From assembly GCF_030157465.1 (NCBI RefSeq), contig NZ_JAOAUU010000042.1, positions 1 to 64,000 on the forward strand: DNA of 64,000 nucleotides, given 5' to 3'. This DNA comes from Zoogloea sp. (lineage in GTDB: Bacteria; Pseudomonadota; Gammaproteobacteria; Burkholderiales; Rhodocyclaceae). A model generated the notes under the pieces. The model was not told where the DNA came from, searched no databases, and worked only from the letters and a program-made list of their open reading frames with translations. Shown in pieces: positions 1 through 9,915 of the stretch. The position numbers and the translations under genes are program-made. Position 1 is the first letter of the stretch, and the number at the start of each line of letters is the position of its first letter.

Positions 1-412
1 CCTTGTGAATGCGGGCTCTCGGCTTGGCCGGGCCAAAGATACTGTTCGATCTCTTAAGTGAGGGTGAGTGGCCGCTGCAAGATCTACCATGCGGGCGCGC
101 GGCCCAAGGGCGGGTACGGCATCCAGCCACTCAGTCGGGGTGCCCCCCGACTATGCACACCCGACCGCCAGGCAAGGTCGATGGCGATCGGGTGCTGGTG
201 CATGAGGAAAATAATACAAGGTCGGGTTAGCCCGCAGGGCGTAACCCGACACCAACATGAACATCAATGGCCACGTCTGATGTCGGGTTACGCTGCGCTA
301 ACCCGACCTACCGCAGCTACAACAGCCCCGACAACAGCCCCAACGCGTCGCATCCAGCAATTTCCTCCGGCAACCCGCGCAGACGGGGCCGGACCATAGC
401 GTCAAGACAAGT
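1..412. other. Non-coding left end, no gene recognised
   Basis: No reading frame here resembles a known protein. The stretch holds palindromic DNA: a short hairpin with arms AGTCGGGG (133-140) and CCCCGACT (145-152), and the two GTCGGGTTA palindromes listed separately. The transcription start of the acyl-CoA synthetase gene must lie in its right part, but no convincing promoter was seen. Confidence 0.6.
221..307. repeat. Two REP-like GTCGGGTTA palindromes
   Basis: Copy 1 (221-250) has arms GTCGGGTTA and TAACCCGAC around a 12-base loop. Copy 2 (282-307) has the same arms around CGCTGCGC. The copies are separated by about 30 bases. Short palindromes with this core are scattered between genes in many Betaproteobacteria, where they behave like REP elements. 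No associated RAYT transposase is present in the window. They could also form transcript-end hairpins for a gene upstream of the window. Confidence 0.7.
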
Positions 413-424
413 GTGAGGAGACAC

Positions 425-2116
425 ATGAACAAGCCGCTGAGTTACGTCCACGGTGCATCGGACAAACCCCTGATCGGCCAGACCATCGGCCGTTTTTTCG
501 ATGAAGCCTGCGCGCGCCATGCCGGCCACGAAGCGCTGGTGGTGCGCCACCAGAACGTGCGACTGAGCTATGCCGAACTGAAGCTGAAGGTGGATGCGCT
601 GGCCTGCGGGCTGCGCCGGCTGGGGCTCGAGCCCGGAGAGCGGATCGGCATCTGGTCACAGAACAACCTGGAATGGGCGCTGACCCAGTTCGCCACCGCC
701 AAGGCGGGTCTCGTGCTGGTGAACATCAACCCGGCCTACCGGCGCAGCGAACTGGAATATGCGCTGAACAAGGTTGGCTGCCGTGCGCTGATCGTGTCGC
801 CCTCATTCAAGAGCAGCGATTACCTGGCCATGCTGGCCGATCTGGCGCCGGAGCTGGCCCACTGCGAAGCGGGCCTCCTGCGCGCCCATCGCTTGCCCAG
901 CCTCGAAATCGTTGTGCGAATGGGCACCGGGCACACGCCGGGAATGCTCAATTTCGACGACCTTTTCGTGTCGCCCAACCGGGATGAACTCGGCGAGCTT
1001 GAACTCCTGGGCGAGCGCCTGCAGTTCGACGACCCGATCAATATCCAGTTTACGTCCGGCACCACCGGCAGCCCCAAGGGCGCCACGCTGTCGCACCACA
1101 ACATCCTCAACAACGGGTTTTTTGTGGGCGAGGCGATTCGCCTGCGGGAGGGCGACCGGGTGTGCATTCCGGTGCCGCTGTATCACTGCTTTGGCATGGT
1201 GATGGGCAACCTGGGCTGCCTGACCCACGGCGCGACAATGGTTTATCCGGCCGAGGCCTTCGAGCCGCTGGCCGTGCTGCAAACCATTGCCACCGAAAAG
1301 TGCACCGCCACTTACGGCGTGCCGACGATGTTCATCGCGATGCTCGACCACCCGGATTTTGCCGGCTTTGATCTCTCCAGCCTGCGCACCGGCATCATGG
1401 CCGGCAGCCCGTGTCCGACCGAGGTGATGAAGCGCGTCATCGACAAGATGAACATGCGCGAGGTGACCATCGCCTACGGCATGACGGAAACTTCGCCGGT
1501 CAGCTTCCAGAGCGGCACCGACGACTCCATCGAGCGGCGCGTGTCCACCGTGGGCCGGGTGCAGCCTCACTGCGAAGTGAAGATCATCGACAACGAAGGC
1601 CGCATCGTGCCCCGCGGCATGGCGGGCGAACTATGCACCCGCGGCTATTCGGTGATGCTCGGCTACTGGGGCGACGAAGCCAAAACGGCCGAAGCGATCG
1701 GCCGCGGCGGCTGGATGCACACCGGTGATCTGGCGACCCTTGACGATGAAGGCTTCTGCAACATCGTCGGGCGAATCAAGGACATGGTGATTCGCGGCGG
1801 CGAGAACATTTACCCGCGGGAAATCGAGGAGTTTCTGTACCGCCATCCCAAGGTGCTGGATGTGCAGGTGGTCGGCATTCCCGACGAGAAATACGGCGAG
1901 GAGCTGTGTGCGTGGATCATCCTGCGTGAGGGCGCACGCCTCACCGAGGGCGAGGTGCGCGACTTCTGCCAGGGGCAGATCGCCCACTACAAGATTCCGC
2001 GCTATATCCGCTTCGTGGAGAGTTTTCCGATGACGGTGACCGGCAAGATCCAGAAGTTCCAGATCCGCGAGCAGATGAAGCAATCGCTCGGGCTCCGGGA
2101 TGTCGCAAGCGCATGA
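425..2116 (+). CDS. Acyl-CoA synthetase (AMP-forming)
   Basis: Member of the ANL superfamily (about 563 residues). It activates a carboxylic acid to acyl-AMP and then acyl-CoA. The adenylate P-loop [10 protein letters not shown] lies near residue 209, the YGMTETSP motif near 350, the hinge region [16 protein letters not shown] near 448, and the C-terminal catalytic lysine in TGKIQKF near 540. The ATG at 425 is preferred to the upstream GTG at 413 because GAGGAG (415-420) then serves as ribosome binding site. It is followed by a hydroxymethylglutaryl-CoA lyase gene only 14 bases on, so both probably work in branched-chain or fatty acid catabolism. The substrate chain length cannot be read from sequence; medium- or short-chain acids are likely. 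Confidence 0.9.
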   Translation: MNKPLSYVHGASDKPLIGQTIGRFFDEACARHAGHEALVVRHQNVRLSYAELKLKVDALACGLRRLGLEPGERIGIWSQNNLEWALTQFATAKAGLVLVNINPAYRRSELEYALNKVGCRALIVSPSFKSSDYLAMLADLAPELAHCEAGLLRAHRLPSLEIVVRMGTGHTPGMLNFDDLFVSPNRDELGELELLGERLQFDDPINIQFTSGTTGSPKGATLSHHNILNNGFFVGEAIRLREGDRVCIPVPLYHCFGMVMGNLGCLTHGATMVYPAEAFEPLAVLQTIATEKCTATYGVPTMFIAMLDHPDFAGFDLSSLRTGIMAGSPCPTEVMKRVIDKMNMREVTIAYGMTETSPVSFQSGTDDSIERRVSTVGRVQPHCEVKIIDNEGRIVPRGMAGELCTRGYSVMLGYWGDEAKTAEAIGRGGWMHTGDLATLDDEGFCNIVGRIKDMVIRGGENIYPREIEEFLYRHPKVLDVQVVGIPDEKYGEELCAWIILREGARLTEGEVRDFCQGQIAHYKIPRYIRFVESFPMTVTGKIQKFQIREQMKQSLGLRDVASA

Positions 2117-2130
2117 AGGAGGTTTTAGCG

Positions 2131-3072
2131 ATGAATCCGGTTGCGCACATGCCGAAGCAGGTCCGCATTGTCGAGATGGGCCCCCGCGACGGCCTGCAGA
2201 ACGAGAAGCAGCTTGTCGACACCGAAACCAAGGTCGAGCTGATTGCGCGCCTTGGCGCGGCCGGGCTCAAGGCCATCGAGGCCACGTCCTTCGTGTCGCC
2301 CCGCTGGGTGCCGCAGATGGGCGACAACGCCGAGGTGATGGCCCGCATCCTGCGCCTGCCGGGCGTGGCTTACCCGGTGCTCACGCCCAACCTGCAGGGC
2401 TTCGAGGCCGCGCTGGCGGCGGGGGCCACCGAAGTGGCGGTGTTTGGTGCGGCCTCCGAGTCCTTCAGCCGCAAGAACATCAACTGCAGCATTGCCGAAT
2501 CGCTGACCCGCTTCGAGCCGGTGATGCTGGCCGCCAAAGCCGCCGGCGTGCGGGTGCGCGGCTATGTGTCGTGCGTGCTCGGCTGCCCCTACGAGGGCGA
2601 AATTGCCCCCGACGCGGTGGCCGGCGTGGCCGCCACGCTGTTTGAAATGGGCTGTTTCGAGGTGAGTCTGGGCGACACCATCGGCACCGGCACGCCCGGC
2701 AAAACCCGGCGCATGCTCGATACGGTGGCCCGCCGGGTACCCATCGACAAGCTTGCCGGGCATTACCACGACACCTACGGCCAGGCCATGGTCAACATCT
2801 ACGCCTCGCTGGAGGCCGGCGTGGCGGTGTTCGATACTGCGGTGGCGGGCCTTGGTGGCTGCCCCTACGCGGCGGGCGCCTCGGGCAACGTGGCAACCGA
2901 GGACGTGGTATACATGCTCGACGGCCTCGGCATCGAAACTGGCATCGATCTGGATGCGCTGGTGGACACCGCGGGCTGGATCAGCGAACGCCTGGGCCGC
3001 GCCCCCGCCTCGAAGGTGGCGCGGGCGGTCCTCGCCAAACGCGGCCTCGCCCGGGCTGGCGGAAAGGTTTAG
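2131..3072 (+). CDS. mvaB: Hydroxymethylglutaryl-CoA lyase
   Basis: Cleaves 3-hydroxy-3-methylglutaryl-CoA to acetoacetate and acetyl-CoA, the last step of leucine catabolism. The 313-residue protein is a DRE-TIM metallolyase: [10 protein letters not shown] near the N-terminus carries the catalytic Arg-Asp, HYHDTYGQA carries metal-binding histidines, and [15 protein letters not shown] contains the family's active-site cysteine loop. The start at 2131 follows AAGGAGG (2116-2122); an in-frame ATG at 2113 lies on top of that ribosome site and is unlikely. It probably forms an operon with the preceding acyl-CoA synthetase. No other leucine-degradation genes are nearby in the window. Confidence 0.93.
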   Translation: MNPVAHMPKQVRIVEMGPRDGLQNEKQLVDTETKVELIARLGAAGLKAIEATSFVSPRWVPQMGDNAEVMARILRLPGVAYPVLTPNLQGFEAALAAGATEVAVFGAASESFSRKNINCSIAESLTRFEPVMLAAKAAGVRVRGYVSCVLGCPYEGEIAPDAVAGVAATLFEMGCFEVSLGDTIGTGTPGKTRRMLDTVARRVPIDKLAGHYHDTYGQAMVNIYASLEAGVAVFDTAVAGLGGCPYAAGASGNVATEDVVYMLDGLGIETGIDLDALVDTAGWISERLGRAPASKVARAVLAKRGLARAGGKV

Positions 3073-3123
3073 CGCAATCCGCCGCCAGCTTTTTGAGCGC
3101 ATGGCTTCATGCGCTTCGGCGCT

Positions 3124-6100
3124 TCAAGCCTTCACGGCTTCGAGCAAGTCTTTCACCGCTGACACGCGCATCTTCAGATCCGGGGTGGCGATCTTGCGCA
3201 CCAGCTTGTCCGGGCCGGACATCTTCGTGTTCCGGTCCTTCTGGATCAGCATGATGACCTTTACCGGGTCGATGCTGGCGTTGGGGCCGAACTGGACGCT
3301 GATCTGGCTTTCGGAGGCGTCCATCTTGGCGACGCCGTAGGGCTTGACCAGCATGCGCAGGCGGTGGGTTTCGAGCAGCGTCCTGGTTTGCGCCGGCATT
3401 TCGCCGAAGCGGTCGATGAGTTCTTCCTGAATGTCGCGCAGCTCGTCTTCGCTTTCGCAGTTGGCAAGGCGCTTGTAGAGGGTGAGGCGTTCCTGCACGT
3501 CGCTGCAGTAGTCGTTGGGCAGCAGTGCGGGGGCGTGGAGGTTGATTTCCGACACGACTTCCAGCGGCTGGCTGAGGTCGGGCTCCTTGCCCTGCTGCAG
3601 GTCGCGCACGGCGCGCTTGAGCATTTCGGTGTAGAGGCTGACGCCGACCTGCTGGATTTCGCCGGATTGATTTTCGCCGAGCACTTCGCCGGCGCCGCGA
3701 ATCTCCAGATCCTGCATCGCCAGGTAAAAGCCGGAGCCCAGCTCTTCCATCATGGTGATCGCTTCGAGGCGTTTCTGGGCCTGGGCGGTGGGCTTGGCGT
3801 TGGCGTCGGTGAGCAGGTAGGCGTAGGCCTGGTGGTGCGAGCGCCCGACGCGGCCGCGCAGCTGGTGGAGCTGGGCAAGGCCGAAGCGGTCGGCCCGGTT
3901 GATCAGGATGGTGTTGGCGGTCTGGATGTTGATGCCGGTCTCAATGATTGTGGTGCACAGCAGCAGGTTGGCCTTCTGCGTGGTGAAGTCGCGCATCACG
4001 CGCTCCAGCTCACGCTCGGGCAACTGGCCGTGGCCGATGACGATGCGCGCTTCGGGCAGCAGCTCTTCCAGCGATTCCCGCATGTTTTCGATGGTGTCGA
4101 CTTCGTTGTGCAGGAAGTACACCTGCCCGCCGCGCTTGAACTCGCGGATCACCGCCTCGCGGATGATGCCCTTGCTGAAGCGCTGCACGAAGGTCTTGAT
4201 GGCGAGGCGTTTTTGCGGTGCGGTGGCGATCACCGAAAACTCGCGCAGGCCTTCCAGCGCCAGGCCGAGGGTGCGCGGGATGGGCGTGGCGGTGAGGGTG
4301 AGGATGTCCACTTCGCTCCTCAGCGCCTTGAGGGCTTCCTTCTGGCGGACGCCGAAACGGTGTTCCTCGTCGATGATCACGAGGCCGAGGCGCTTGAAGG
4401 TGACGTCTTTTTGCAGCAGGCGGTGGGTGCCGATGAGGATGTCCACCTTGCCTTCGCCCAGTTGCTGGATGGCGTCGGCCTGCTCCTTGGCGTTCTTGAA
4501 GCGGGAGAGTTCGGCGACCTTGATCGGCCAGTCGGCAAAGCGGTCGGCAAAGGTCTGGTAGTGCTGTTCGGCCAGGAGCGTGGTGGGGCACAGCACAACC
4601 ACCTGTTTGCCGTCGGCCACCGCGATGAAGGCGGCGCGCAGGGCCACTTCGGTCTTGCCGAAGCCCACGTCGCCGCACACCAGGCGGTCCATCGGCCGGC
4701 CGGACTTCATGTCGGCCACCACGGCCTCGATGGCAGCCATCTGGTCGGGTGTTTCCTCGAAGCCGAAGCCGTCGGAGAACGCTTCCAGGTCGTGTTGCTT
4801 GAAGTCGAAGGCGTGACCCTTGCGCGCGGCACGGGTGGCGTACAGGGCCAGCAGTTCGGCGGCGGTGTCGCGCACCTGCTGGGCGGCCTTTTTCTTGGCC
4901 TTTTCCCACTGGCCGGAGCCGAGGGTGTGCAGGTGAACGGCCTCCGGGTCGGCGCCGGCGTAACGGGTGATCACGTGGAGCTGGGACACCGGCACGTAGA
5001 GCTTGTCGTCGTTGGCGTATTCGAGGTGCAGGAATTCGGTGTCGCCTTCGCCCAGGTCCATGTGCACGAGGCCGATGTAACGGCCGATGCCGTGGCTGGA
5101 GTGCACCACCGGGTCGTTGGGCTTGAGTTCGGAAAGGTCGCGCAGCCAGCCTTCCATCGTCGCCGCCTTGCGGCTGTCGCGGCGCGTTCGGGTGCGGGCT
5201 GTGGCGGCGTAGAGCTCGGATTCGGTGACGATGGCGATGCCGGCTTCGGCAAGCACGAAGCCGGCGCCAAGCGGCCCGGTGCCCAGGGCGAGGCGTGCGT
5301 CGCCGGCGACAAAGCTTTCGAAATTGGCGTTGGCGGCGGGCTTGAGGGCGTATTCGGCGAAGTATTCGGCGATGGTTTGCTGGCGGCCGGCGGATTCGGC
5401 CAGCACCAGCACGCGGCCTGGGAAGCCGCTGCAGAAGGCCTTGAAGCGGTGCAGCGGATCACTGGCCTTGCGCTCGACGGAGATGTCGGGGAGCGCCACG
5501 GCCGGGCCTTCGCTGCCGCCTGCGGGCAGGGCCAGGCGGGCGCGGTCCTTCAGGGCGATGAAAAAGGCTTCTTCGGACAAAAAGAGTTCGTCCGGCGCCA
5601 TGATCGGGCGGGTCTTGTCACCGCCGAGCAGCTTGTGACGGCTGCGGGCATCCTTGCCGAAGGCTTCGATGGCGCCGGGCACATCGCGGTGCAAGAAGAT
5701 GGCGGCGCTTTCGGGCAGGTAGTCGAAGAGGGTGGCGGTTTCTTCGAAGAACAGCGGCAGGTAGTACTCGATGCCGGCCGGGGCGATGCCGTTGGAGACG
5801 TCTTTGTACACCATGCAGCGCGATGGATCGCCTTCGAATTTTTCGCGGAAGCGGCCGCGAAAGCGCGTGCGGCCAGGCTCGTCCATCGGAAATTCGCGGG
5901 CCGGCAGGAGGCGTACCTCCTTTACCGGGAACACGGTGCGCTGAGTGTCGGGGTCGAATGTCTTGATGCTCTCGACTTCGTTGTCGAAGAGATCGATGCG
6001 GTAGGGCAGCGCGGCGCCCATCGGGAAGAGATCGACCAGCCCGCCGCGCACGCTGTATTCGCCGGGCGTCATGACCTGGGTGACGTGGGCGTAGCCGGCC

Positions 6101-6579
6101 ACGGTCATCTGCATGCGCAGGCCGTCCACATCGAGCTTGCTGCCTTGCTTGAGAAAGAAGGTGTAGGCGGCCAGGAAGGACGGCGGGGCCAGGCGGTAGA
6201 GCGCCGTTGAGGCCGGCACGAGGGCGATGTCGGCTTCGCCGCGGGTGATTGCGTAGAGCGTGGAGAGGCGCTCGGAGATCAGGTCCTGATGCGGGGAGAA
6301 GCTGTCGTAGGGCAGGGTTTCCCAGTCGGGCAGCAGGTGGGTGGAGAGGCCCGGTGCCAGCCAGGCGATTTCGTCCGACAGGCGCTGGGCATCGAGCGGG
6401 TTGGCGGTGATGACGACCAGCATGCGTCCGCCGCCGGCCAGCCGCGCAATGGCCAGGGCGTCACTCGATCCGGCGAAGGCCGGCAGGTCAAGGCGCTGGC
6501 CGGGCTTGGCCTGGCTGAAGACGTCGAGGGACGGGAGGAGGGCTGACAACTGGGAGCGAAGCGGGCTGGAGGCGGTCAT
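3124..6579 (-). CDS. mfd: Transcription-repair coupling factor Mfd
   Basis: Displaces RNA polymerase stalled at DNA lesions and recruits UvrA for nucleotide excision repair. At 1151 residues it has normal length. The N-terminal UvrB-like module, the RNA-polymerase-interacting domain around the HSSHGIGRYIGL segment, and the superfamily-2 translocase are all visible: Walker A GDVGFGKTE near residue 636, DEEHRFG near 736, and the RGRVGRS motif further on. It ends with the TRCF C-terminal domain. It is transcribed towards the hydroxymethylglutaryl-CoA lyase gene. A hairpin between the two stops (3097-3114) has no T-run on either side, so it is not a clear terminator. Confidence 0.97.
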   Translation of the reverse strand: MTASSPLRSQLSALLPSLDVFSQAKPGQRLDLPAFAGSSDALAIARLAGGGRMLVVITANPLDAQRLSDEIAWLAPGLSTHLLPDWETLPYDSFSPHQDLISERLSTLYAITRGEADIALVPASTALYRLAPPSFLAAYTFFLKQGSKLDVDGLRMQMTVAGYAHVTQVMTPGEYSVRGGLVDLFPMGAALPYRIDLFDNEVESIKTFDPDTQRTVFPVKEVRLLPAREFPMDEPGRTRFRGRFREKFEGDPSRCMVYKDVSNGIAPAGIEYYLPLFFEETATLFDYLPESAAIFLHRDVPGAIEAFGKDARSRHKLLGGDKTRPIMAPDELFLSEEAFFIALKDRARLALPAGGSEGPAVALPDISVERKASDPLHRFKAFCSGFPGRVLVLAESAGRQQTIAEYFAEYALKPAANANFESFVAGDARLALGTGPLGAGFVLAEAGIAIVTESELYAATARTRTRRDSRKAATMEGWLRDLSELKPNDPVVHSSHGIGRYIGLVHMDLGEGDTEFLHLEYANDDKLYVPVSQLHVITRYAGADPEAVHLHTLGSGQWEKAKKKAAQQVRDTAAELLALYATRAARKGHAFDFKQHDLEAFSDGFGFEETPDQMAAIEAVVADMKSGRPMDRLVCGDVGFGKTEVALRAAFIAVADGKQVVVLCPTTLLAEQHYQTFADRFADWPIKVAELSRFKNAKEQADAIQQLGEGKVDILIGTHRLLQKDVTFKRLGLVIIDEEHRFGVRQKEALKALRSEVDILTLTATPIPRTLGLALEGLREFSVIATAPQKRLAIKTFVQRFSKGIIREAVIREFKRGGQVYFLHNEVDTIENMRESLEELLPEARIVIGHGQLPERELERVMRDFTTQKANLLLCTTIIETGINIQTANTILINRADRFGLAQLHQLRGRVGRSHHQAYAYLLTDANAKPTAQAQKRLEAITMMEELGSGFYLAMQDLEIRGAGEVLGENQSGEIQQVGVSLYTEMLKRAVRDLQQGKEPDLSQPLEVVSEINLHAPALLPNDYCSDVQERLTLYKRLANCESEDELRDIQEELIDRFGEMPAQTRTLLETHRLRMLVKPYGVAKMDASESQISVQFGPNASIDPVKVIMLIQKDRNTKMSGPDKLVRKIATPDLKMRVSAVKDLLEAVKA

Positions 6580-6631
6580 GCGGGCGCGTGCTGCAGGAGA
6601 AACAAGGGGCGGATTATAAGGCGCCGGGGGA

Positions 6632-7399
6632 TCAGGCCCGGTCTACTTGAAAGCGTTCGACGACGCGGCCGGATTCAAGGCCGACATCGTTCCAGGTGGA
6701 TTCGGTGACGTGCATCCAGCCGTGGCGGTCGCGGGTGATGACCGTGGAGCAGCGGGTGCCGTAGCCGGGGGCGCGGATGAAGGCGCTGGAGAGCATGCGT
6801 TCCCAGGCAAGGCTGACGCCGGTGCGAGGCAGCGCTGCGTCGGGAGCGGGGCGGTCGTCGCGCAGGAGTTCGCGCAGTGGGGTGTCGTCGGGCAGGGCCC
6901 GCAGCGCGCGGGCAAGGCGGGATTTGCCGGCCGTGACCTTGGGCCAGGGCGTGTCGAGCAGATGATTGGAGAGGGCGTAGATGCCGGGCTCGAGGATGCG
7001 CGCGCTGCCGCTGGCGCTTTCGTAGATGCCGAGGCTGTTGCCATCCGAAACAAACAGGTTGAAGGCGTTGTAGCGCGGGCCTTGCGTTTGCAGCCGCGCG
7101 AGGGCCGCGGCGGTGCTTTCGCCGCCGGTGAGAAAATCCGCCACCAGCGCCCCCCGTGACGGCGCATCGTTGCGGTTGCGCGGGGGATCGCGAAAGTTGG
7201 TCAGCCCGGCGAAGCGGCCATCGCGGGCGAGGCCGAGCCAGGTGCCGCCGGCTTCGAGGTCACGACCGGCAAAAACGTTTTTTGCATCCTTCCACCAGGC
7301 GGCTTCGGCCGCCGGCCGGGCGAAGAACTCGTCCCGGTTGGCGGCCACCACCAGCGGGTAGTCCGGATGCACCCGCCAGGCGACGAGAATCAGGCACAT
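6632..7399 (-). CDS. NRDE (TANGO2-like) family protein
   Basis: A 255-residue protein starting with MCLILVAW and carrying the Asn-Arg-Asp-Glu signature (AANRDEFF) that names the NRDE/TANGO2 family. The invariant cysteine at position 2 suggests an N-terminal nucleophile-like fold. The start at 7399 is chosen because family members begin exactly at MCLI; the longer upstream frame lies inside the neighbouring gene. It overlaps the end of the DUF4936 gene by 10 bases, which points to translational coupling. The biochemical role is not established; haem trafficking has been proposed for TANGO2 relatives. Confidence 0.85.
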   Translation of the reverse strand: MCLILVAWRVHPDYPLVVAANRDEFFARPAAEAAWWKDAKNVFAGRDLEAGGTWLGLARDGRFAGLTNFRDPPRNRNDAPSRGALVADFLTGGESTAAALARLQTQGPRYNAFNLFVSDGNSLGIYESASGSARILEPGIYALSNHLLDTPWPKVTAGKSRLARALRALPDDTPLRELLRDDRPAPDAALPRTGVSLAWERMLSSAFIRAPGYGTRCSTVITRDRHGWMHVTESTWNDVGLESGRVVERFQVDRA

Positions 7400-7680
7400 G
7401 CGACGAAACGTTCGGTGTGGCGGCTGCCACCTTCGTCGATGAAGCGCAGGACGCCGTGCCTGGCGATCGCCTGCTCCAGCGCCGCATCGAAGGCGGGCAC
7501 ATCGGTGACGTTCTCGTAGATTTCCATCCACGTCCACGGATCGTCCGCCTTGCGCAGGAAGCGCCCGGTGATGCCGGTTTGCTCGCCTACGTCGGCCTGC
7601 AGGTTATGCAGCGTCCGGGCCAGATCGGCCTCGAGGCCGATCCGCACGGGGTAGTAGATGTAGTAGTGGGACAGTGCCAC
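7390..7680 (-). CDS. DUF4936 family protein
   Basis: A 96-residue cytoplasmic protein with the MALSHYYIYYPV opening and WMEIYENV core typical of DUF4936, a small ferredoxin-fold-like family found mainly in Betaproteobacteria. No catalytic residues can be assigned. It sits between the ygfZ-like gene (9 bases upstream) and the NRDE gene (10-base overlap), so the three are very likely one transcript. The ygfZ neighbour hints at a link to iron-sulfur cluster or redox maintenance, but that is only inference from context. Confidence 0.8.
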   Translation of the reverse strand: MALSHYYIYYPVRIGLEADLARTLHNLQADVGEQTGITGRFLRKADDPWTWMEIYENVTDVPAFDAALEQAIARHGVLRFIDEGGSRHTERFVACA

Positions 7681-7689
7681 GCCGCAACC

Positions 7690-8724
7690 TCAGCCGAGCG
7701 CGTAGGGCAAGGGCAGGAAGCCGAGGGCCGGGCCGGCGGGCGAGCCGAGGTGGGCCTGGCCAGCGTCGGCGCTGGAGGTTTGCAGCACGACGAGGGCGTC
7801 AAAACCGCTTTCGGGTGCCGGCGCGACACTCACCACCTTGCCGGCCGACTGTTCGCCGAAATCGGGGGCGAACACGTCGGAGCCGACGGCAGGCGGGGTG
7901 TCCACATCCACATGAACCCGGTACATGCGCTTCTTGAGCTTGCCCAGGTAATGGGTGCGGGCAACGATTTCCTGGCCCGGGTAGCAGCCCTTGTTGAAGC
8001 TGACGCCGCCGATGAGATCGAAGTTGAGCATCTGGGCGACGAACTCCTCCTGCACCGGCAATGTGACGCCCGGCAGGCCCGCCGTGATGTCCAGCCACTG
8101 CCAGGCGCTGGTGCCGGCCGGAAGCGCGCCGGCGGCGACGAATTTTTCCCACAGTGTGGCGGCTTCGGAAAGCGGGGCCGACACGATGAAACGGGCGCCA
8201 TCAAGGCGCACGACAGTCGCGACGCCACCTGCCGTTGCCCGCTCGGCGCCCGGAATGTGGAGGCCGGCGGCTTCGAGCGCTGCGCCTGCCTGCGGGCCGG
8301 CAAGGCCGATCAGCACGCTGTCGGCGCTGTCGTCCATCAGCCTGGCCTTGGAGCGCAGGATGTACATGGAGAGTTTCTTGAGCATCGCCAGGTGCACGTC
8401 GGCCGACAGCGTGAGCAGGTAGTCGGCGCCTTCGCGCCACAGCAGGATGCTGGCCAGCATGCGGCCCTTGGGGCTGTTGAAGCTGGTGAGCTGGGCCTCG
8501 TTGGGGCCGAGCTTCTTCACGTCATTGGAAAACAGGTTGTGCAGGAGCGCGCCGGCATCCTCGCCGGTGGCGCGGATCGCGCCGAGGTGCACAAGCGGCA
8601 CCACCACGGTGCCCTCTGCGGCGCGGACGACATCCTGCCGCGCGTCATCATGGAACTTCACCGAAGCGCCATCCGTAAAAAGTGCGCCTTGGTCGGCGAG
8701 AAGGGATTGCCAGGTTGCATTCAT
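7690..8724 (-). CDS. ygfZ: YgfZ/GcvT-like folate-binding protein
   Basis: A tetrahydrofolate-dependent protein needed for the assembly or repair of some iron-sulfur enzymes. The 344-residue product has the GcvT-like fold and the diagnostic KGCYPGQEIVAR motif, with its conserved cysteine, in the C-terminal half. The start at 8724 (MNATWQ) matches the normal N-terminus of the family; the frame extends further upstream but into the region divergent from mltG. It is the first gene of a minus-strand group with the DUF4936 and NRDE genes. The sequence TATAAT lies on the minus strand around 8772-8777, without a good -35 box. Confidence 0.9.
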   Translation of the reverse strand: MNATWQSLLADQGALFTDGASVKFHDDARQDVVRAAEGTVVVPLVHLGAIRATGEDAGALLHNLFSNDVKKLGPNEAQLTSFNSPKGRMLASILLWREGADYLLTLSADVHLAMLKKLSMYILRSKARLMDDSADSVLIGLAGPQAGAALEAAGLHIPGAERATAGGVATVVRLDGARFIVSAPLSEAATLWEKFVAAGALPAGTSAWQWLDITAGLPGVTLPVQEEFVAQMLNFDLIGGVSFNKGCYPGQEIVARTHYLGKLKKRMYRVHVDVDTPPAVGSDVFAPDFGEQSAGKVVSVAPAPESGFDALVVLQTSSADAGQAHLGSPAGPALGFLPLPYALG

Positions 8725-8913
8725 CTGTGGTCGGAGTCCTGTCGCAAAAACGAGTCCAAAAGCGGTTTGCGTTATTATAAGGGGCTGTGCTGCCGCAGCC
8801 TTGCCGGCTCGCCGACGGGTGATCGACCCATCTGGCCAGCGCCGCATTGTAGCGGCAGATTTACCCGTCTTCTTTCACCCCATTCGTTCGTTCCGGACGC
8901 GCCAAGTTCCCTG

Positions 8914-9915
8914 ATGAAGCGCCTGTTTTCCCGTTTTTTCATCCTGGCCCTCCTTGGCATCGCCTGTCTTGCCGGTGCACTGGCGTGGTTTGCCTGGCAG
9001 CCGATTGCCCTCCGGGAGAGTCCGCTCGACTTCACCATCGAGCCCGGCTCGACGATGAAACAGGTGGCCCGCCAGGTGGCGGACGCCGGTATCGATGTAG
9101 AGCCCTTTGCGCTGGTCATGCTGGCCCGCGTGACCCGCAAGGCCAACTGGATCAAGGCCGGCAGCTATGAGGTGGAGGCAGGCCTCACGCCGCTGGCGCT
9201 GCTCGCCAAGCTCACCCGCGGCGATGTCACCCAGGCCGAACTGGCCCTGATCGAAGGCTGGAACTTCCGCCAGTTTCGCGCCGCGCTGGATCGCCATCCT
9301 GATTTGCGCCACGACACCGTCGACCTTTCCGACATCGAAATTCTCCAGCGCCTCGGCGTCGATGCCTCCCACCCGGAGGGGCTGTTCTTCCCCGATACCT
9401 ATCTTTTTGCAAGACGCTCCAGCGATCTCGATGTGCTGCGCCGCGCCTACCATAACCAGCAGAACGTACTCGCCCGGGAGTGGGCCCGCCGCGCCGGAGG
9501 ACTGCCCTACCGGGATCCCTACGAGGCGCTGATCATGGCTTCGATCGTCGAAAAGGAAACCGGCCAGGCCGCCGACCGCCCGATGGTCGCCTCGGTGTTC
9601 GTCAATCGCCTGCGCAGCGGCATGCTGCTGCAAACCGACCCAACCGTGATCTACGGCCTCGGGGCTGACTTTGACGGCGACATCAAAAAGCGCGACCTGC
9701 TCGCCGACACGCCTTACAACACCTACATCCGGCGCGGCCTGCCGCCAACGCCCATCGCCATGCCCGGCACCGCAGCACTGCGCGCGGCGCTCAATCCGCC
9801 GGCCACCGATTACCTTTATTTTGTTGCCCGCGGCGATGGCTCCAGTGCCTTCTCGCGCAACCTCGACGAACATAACCGGGCAGTTGCCCGCTACATCCGG
9901 AAACGCCAGCCGTGA
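8914..9915 (+). CDS. mltG: Endolytic murein transglycosylase MltG
   Basis: Inner-membrane lytic transglycosylase (YceG family) that cuts nascent glycan strands and sets their length. The 333-residue protein starts with a basic stretch and one membrane helix (about residues 8-26), followed by a LysM-like region and the catalytic segment [11 protein letters not shown], whose first Glu is the catalytic residue. The ATG at 8914 is chosen because the longer frame runs back across the divergent ygfZ gene. Its stop overlaps the GTG of tmk (GTGA), opening a tightly packed operon mltG-tmk-holB-pilZ-tatD-ankyrin that is conserved in Betaproteobacteria. Confidence 0.93.
   Translation: MKRLFSRFFILALLGIACLAGALAWFAWQPIALRESPLDFTIEPGSTMKQVARQVADAGIDVEPFALVMLARVTRKANWIKAGSYEVEAGLTPLALLAKLTRGDVTQAELALIEGWNFRQFRAALDRHPDLRHDTVDLSDIEILQRLGVDASHPEGLFFPDTYLFARRSSDLDVLRRAYHNQQNVLAREWARRAGGLPYRDPYEALIMASIVEKETGQAADRPMVASVFVNRLRSGMLLQTDPTVIYGLGADFDGDIKKRDLLADTPYNTYIRRGLPPTPIAMPGTAALRAALNPPATDYLYFVARGDGSSAFSRNLDEHNRAVARYIRKRQP

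Noticed and set aside
413-424. GTG start of the acyl-CoA synthetase at 413
   Set aside because: It sits on the GAGGAG ribosome site; the ATG at 425 is correctly spaced.
3097-3114. GCGCATG/CATGCGC hairpin between the hydroxymethylglutaryl-CoA lyase gene and mfd as a terminator
   Set aside because: The T-run is on the wrong side for either transcript.
3364-6210. 948-codon open frame on the plus strand opposite mfd
   Set aside because: It is the antisense shadow of the strongly conserved mfd gene, a result of GC-rich codon use. Its Ala/Gly/Val-rich translation matches no family and it has no ribosome site.
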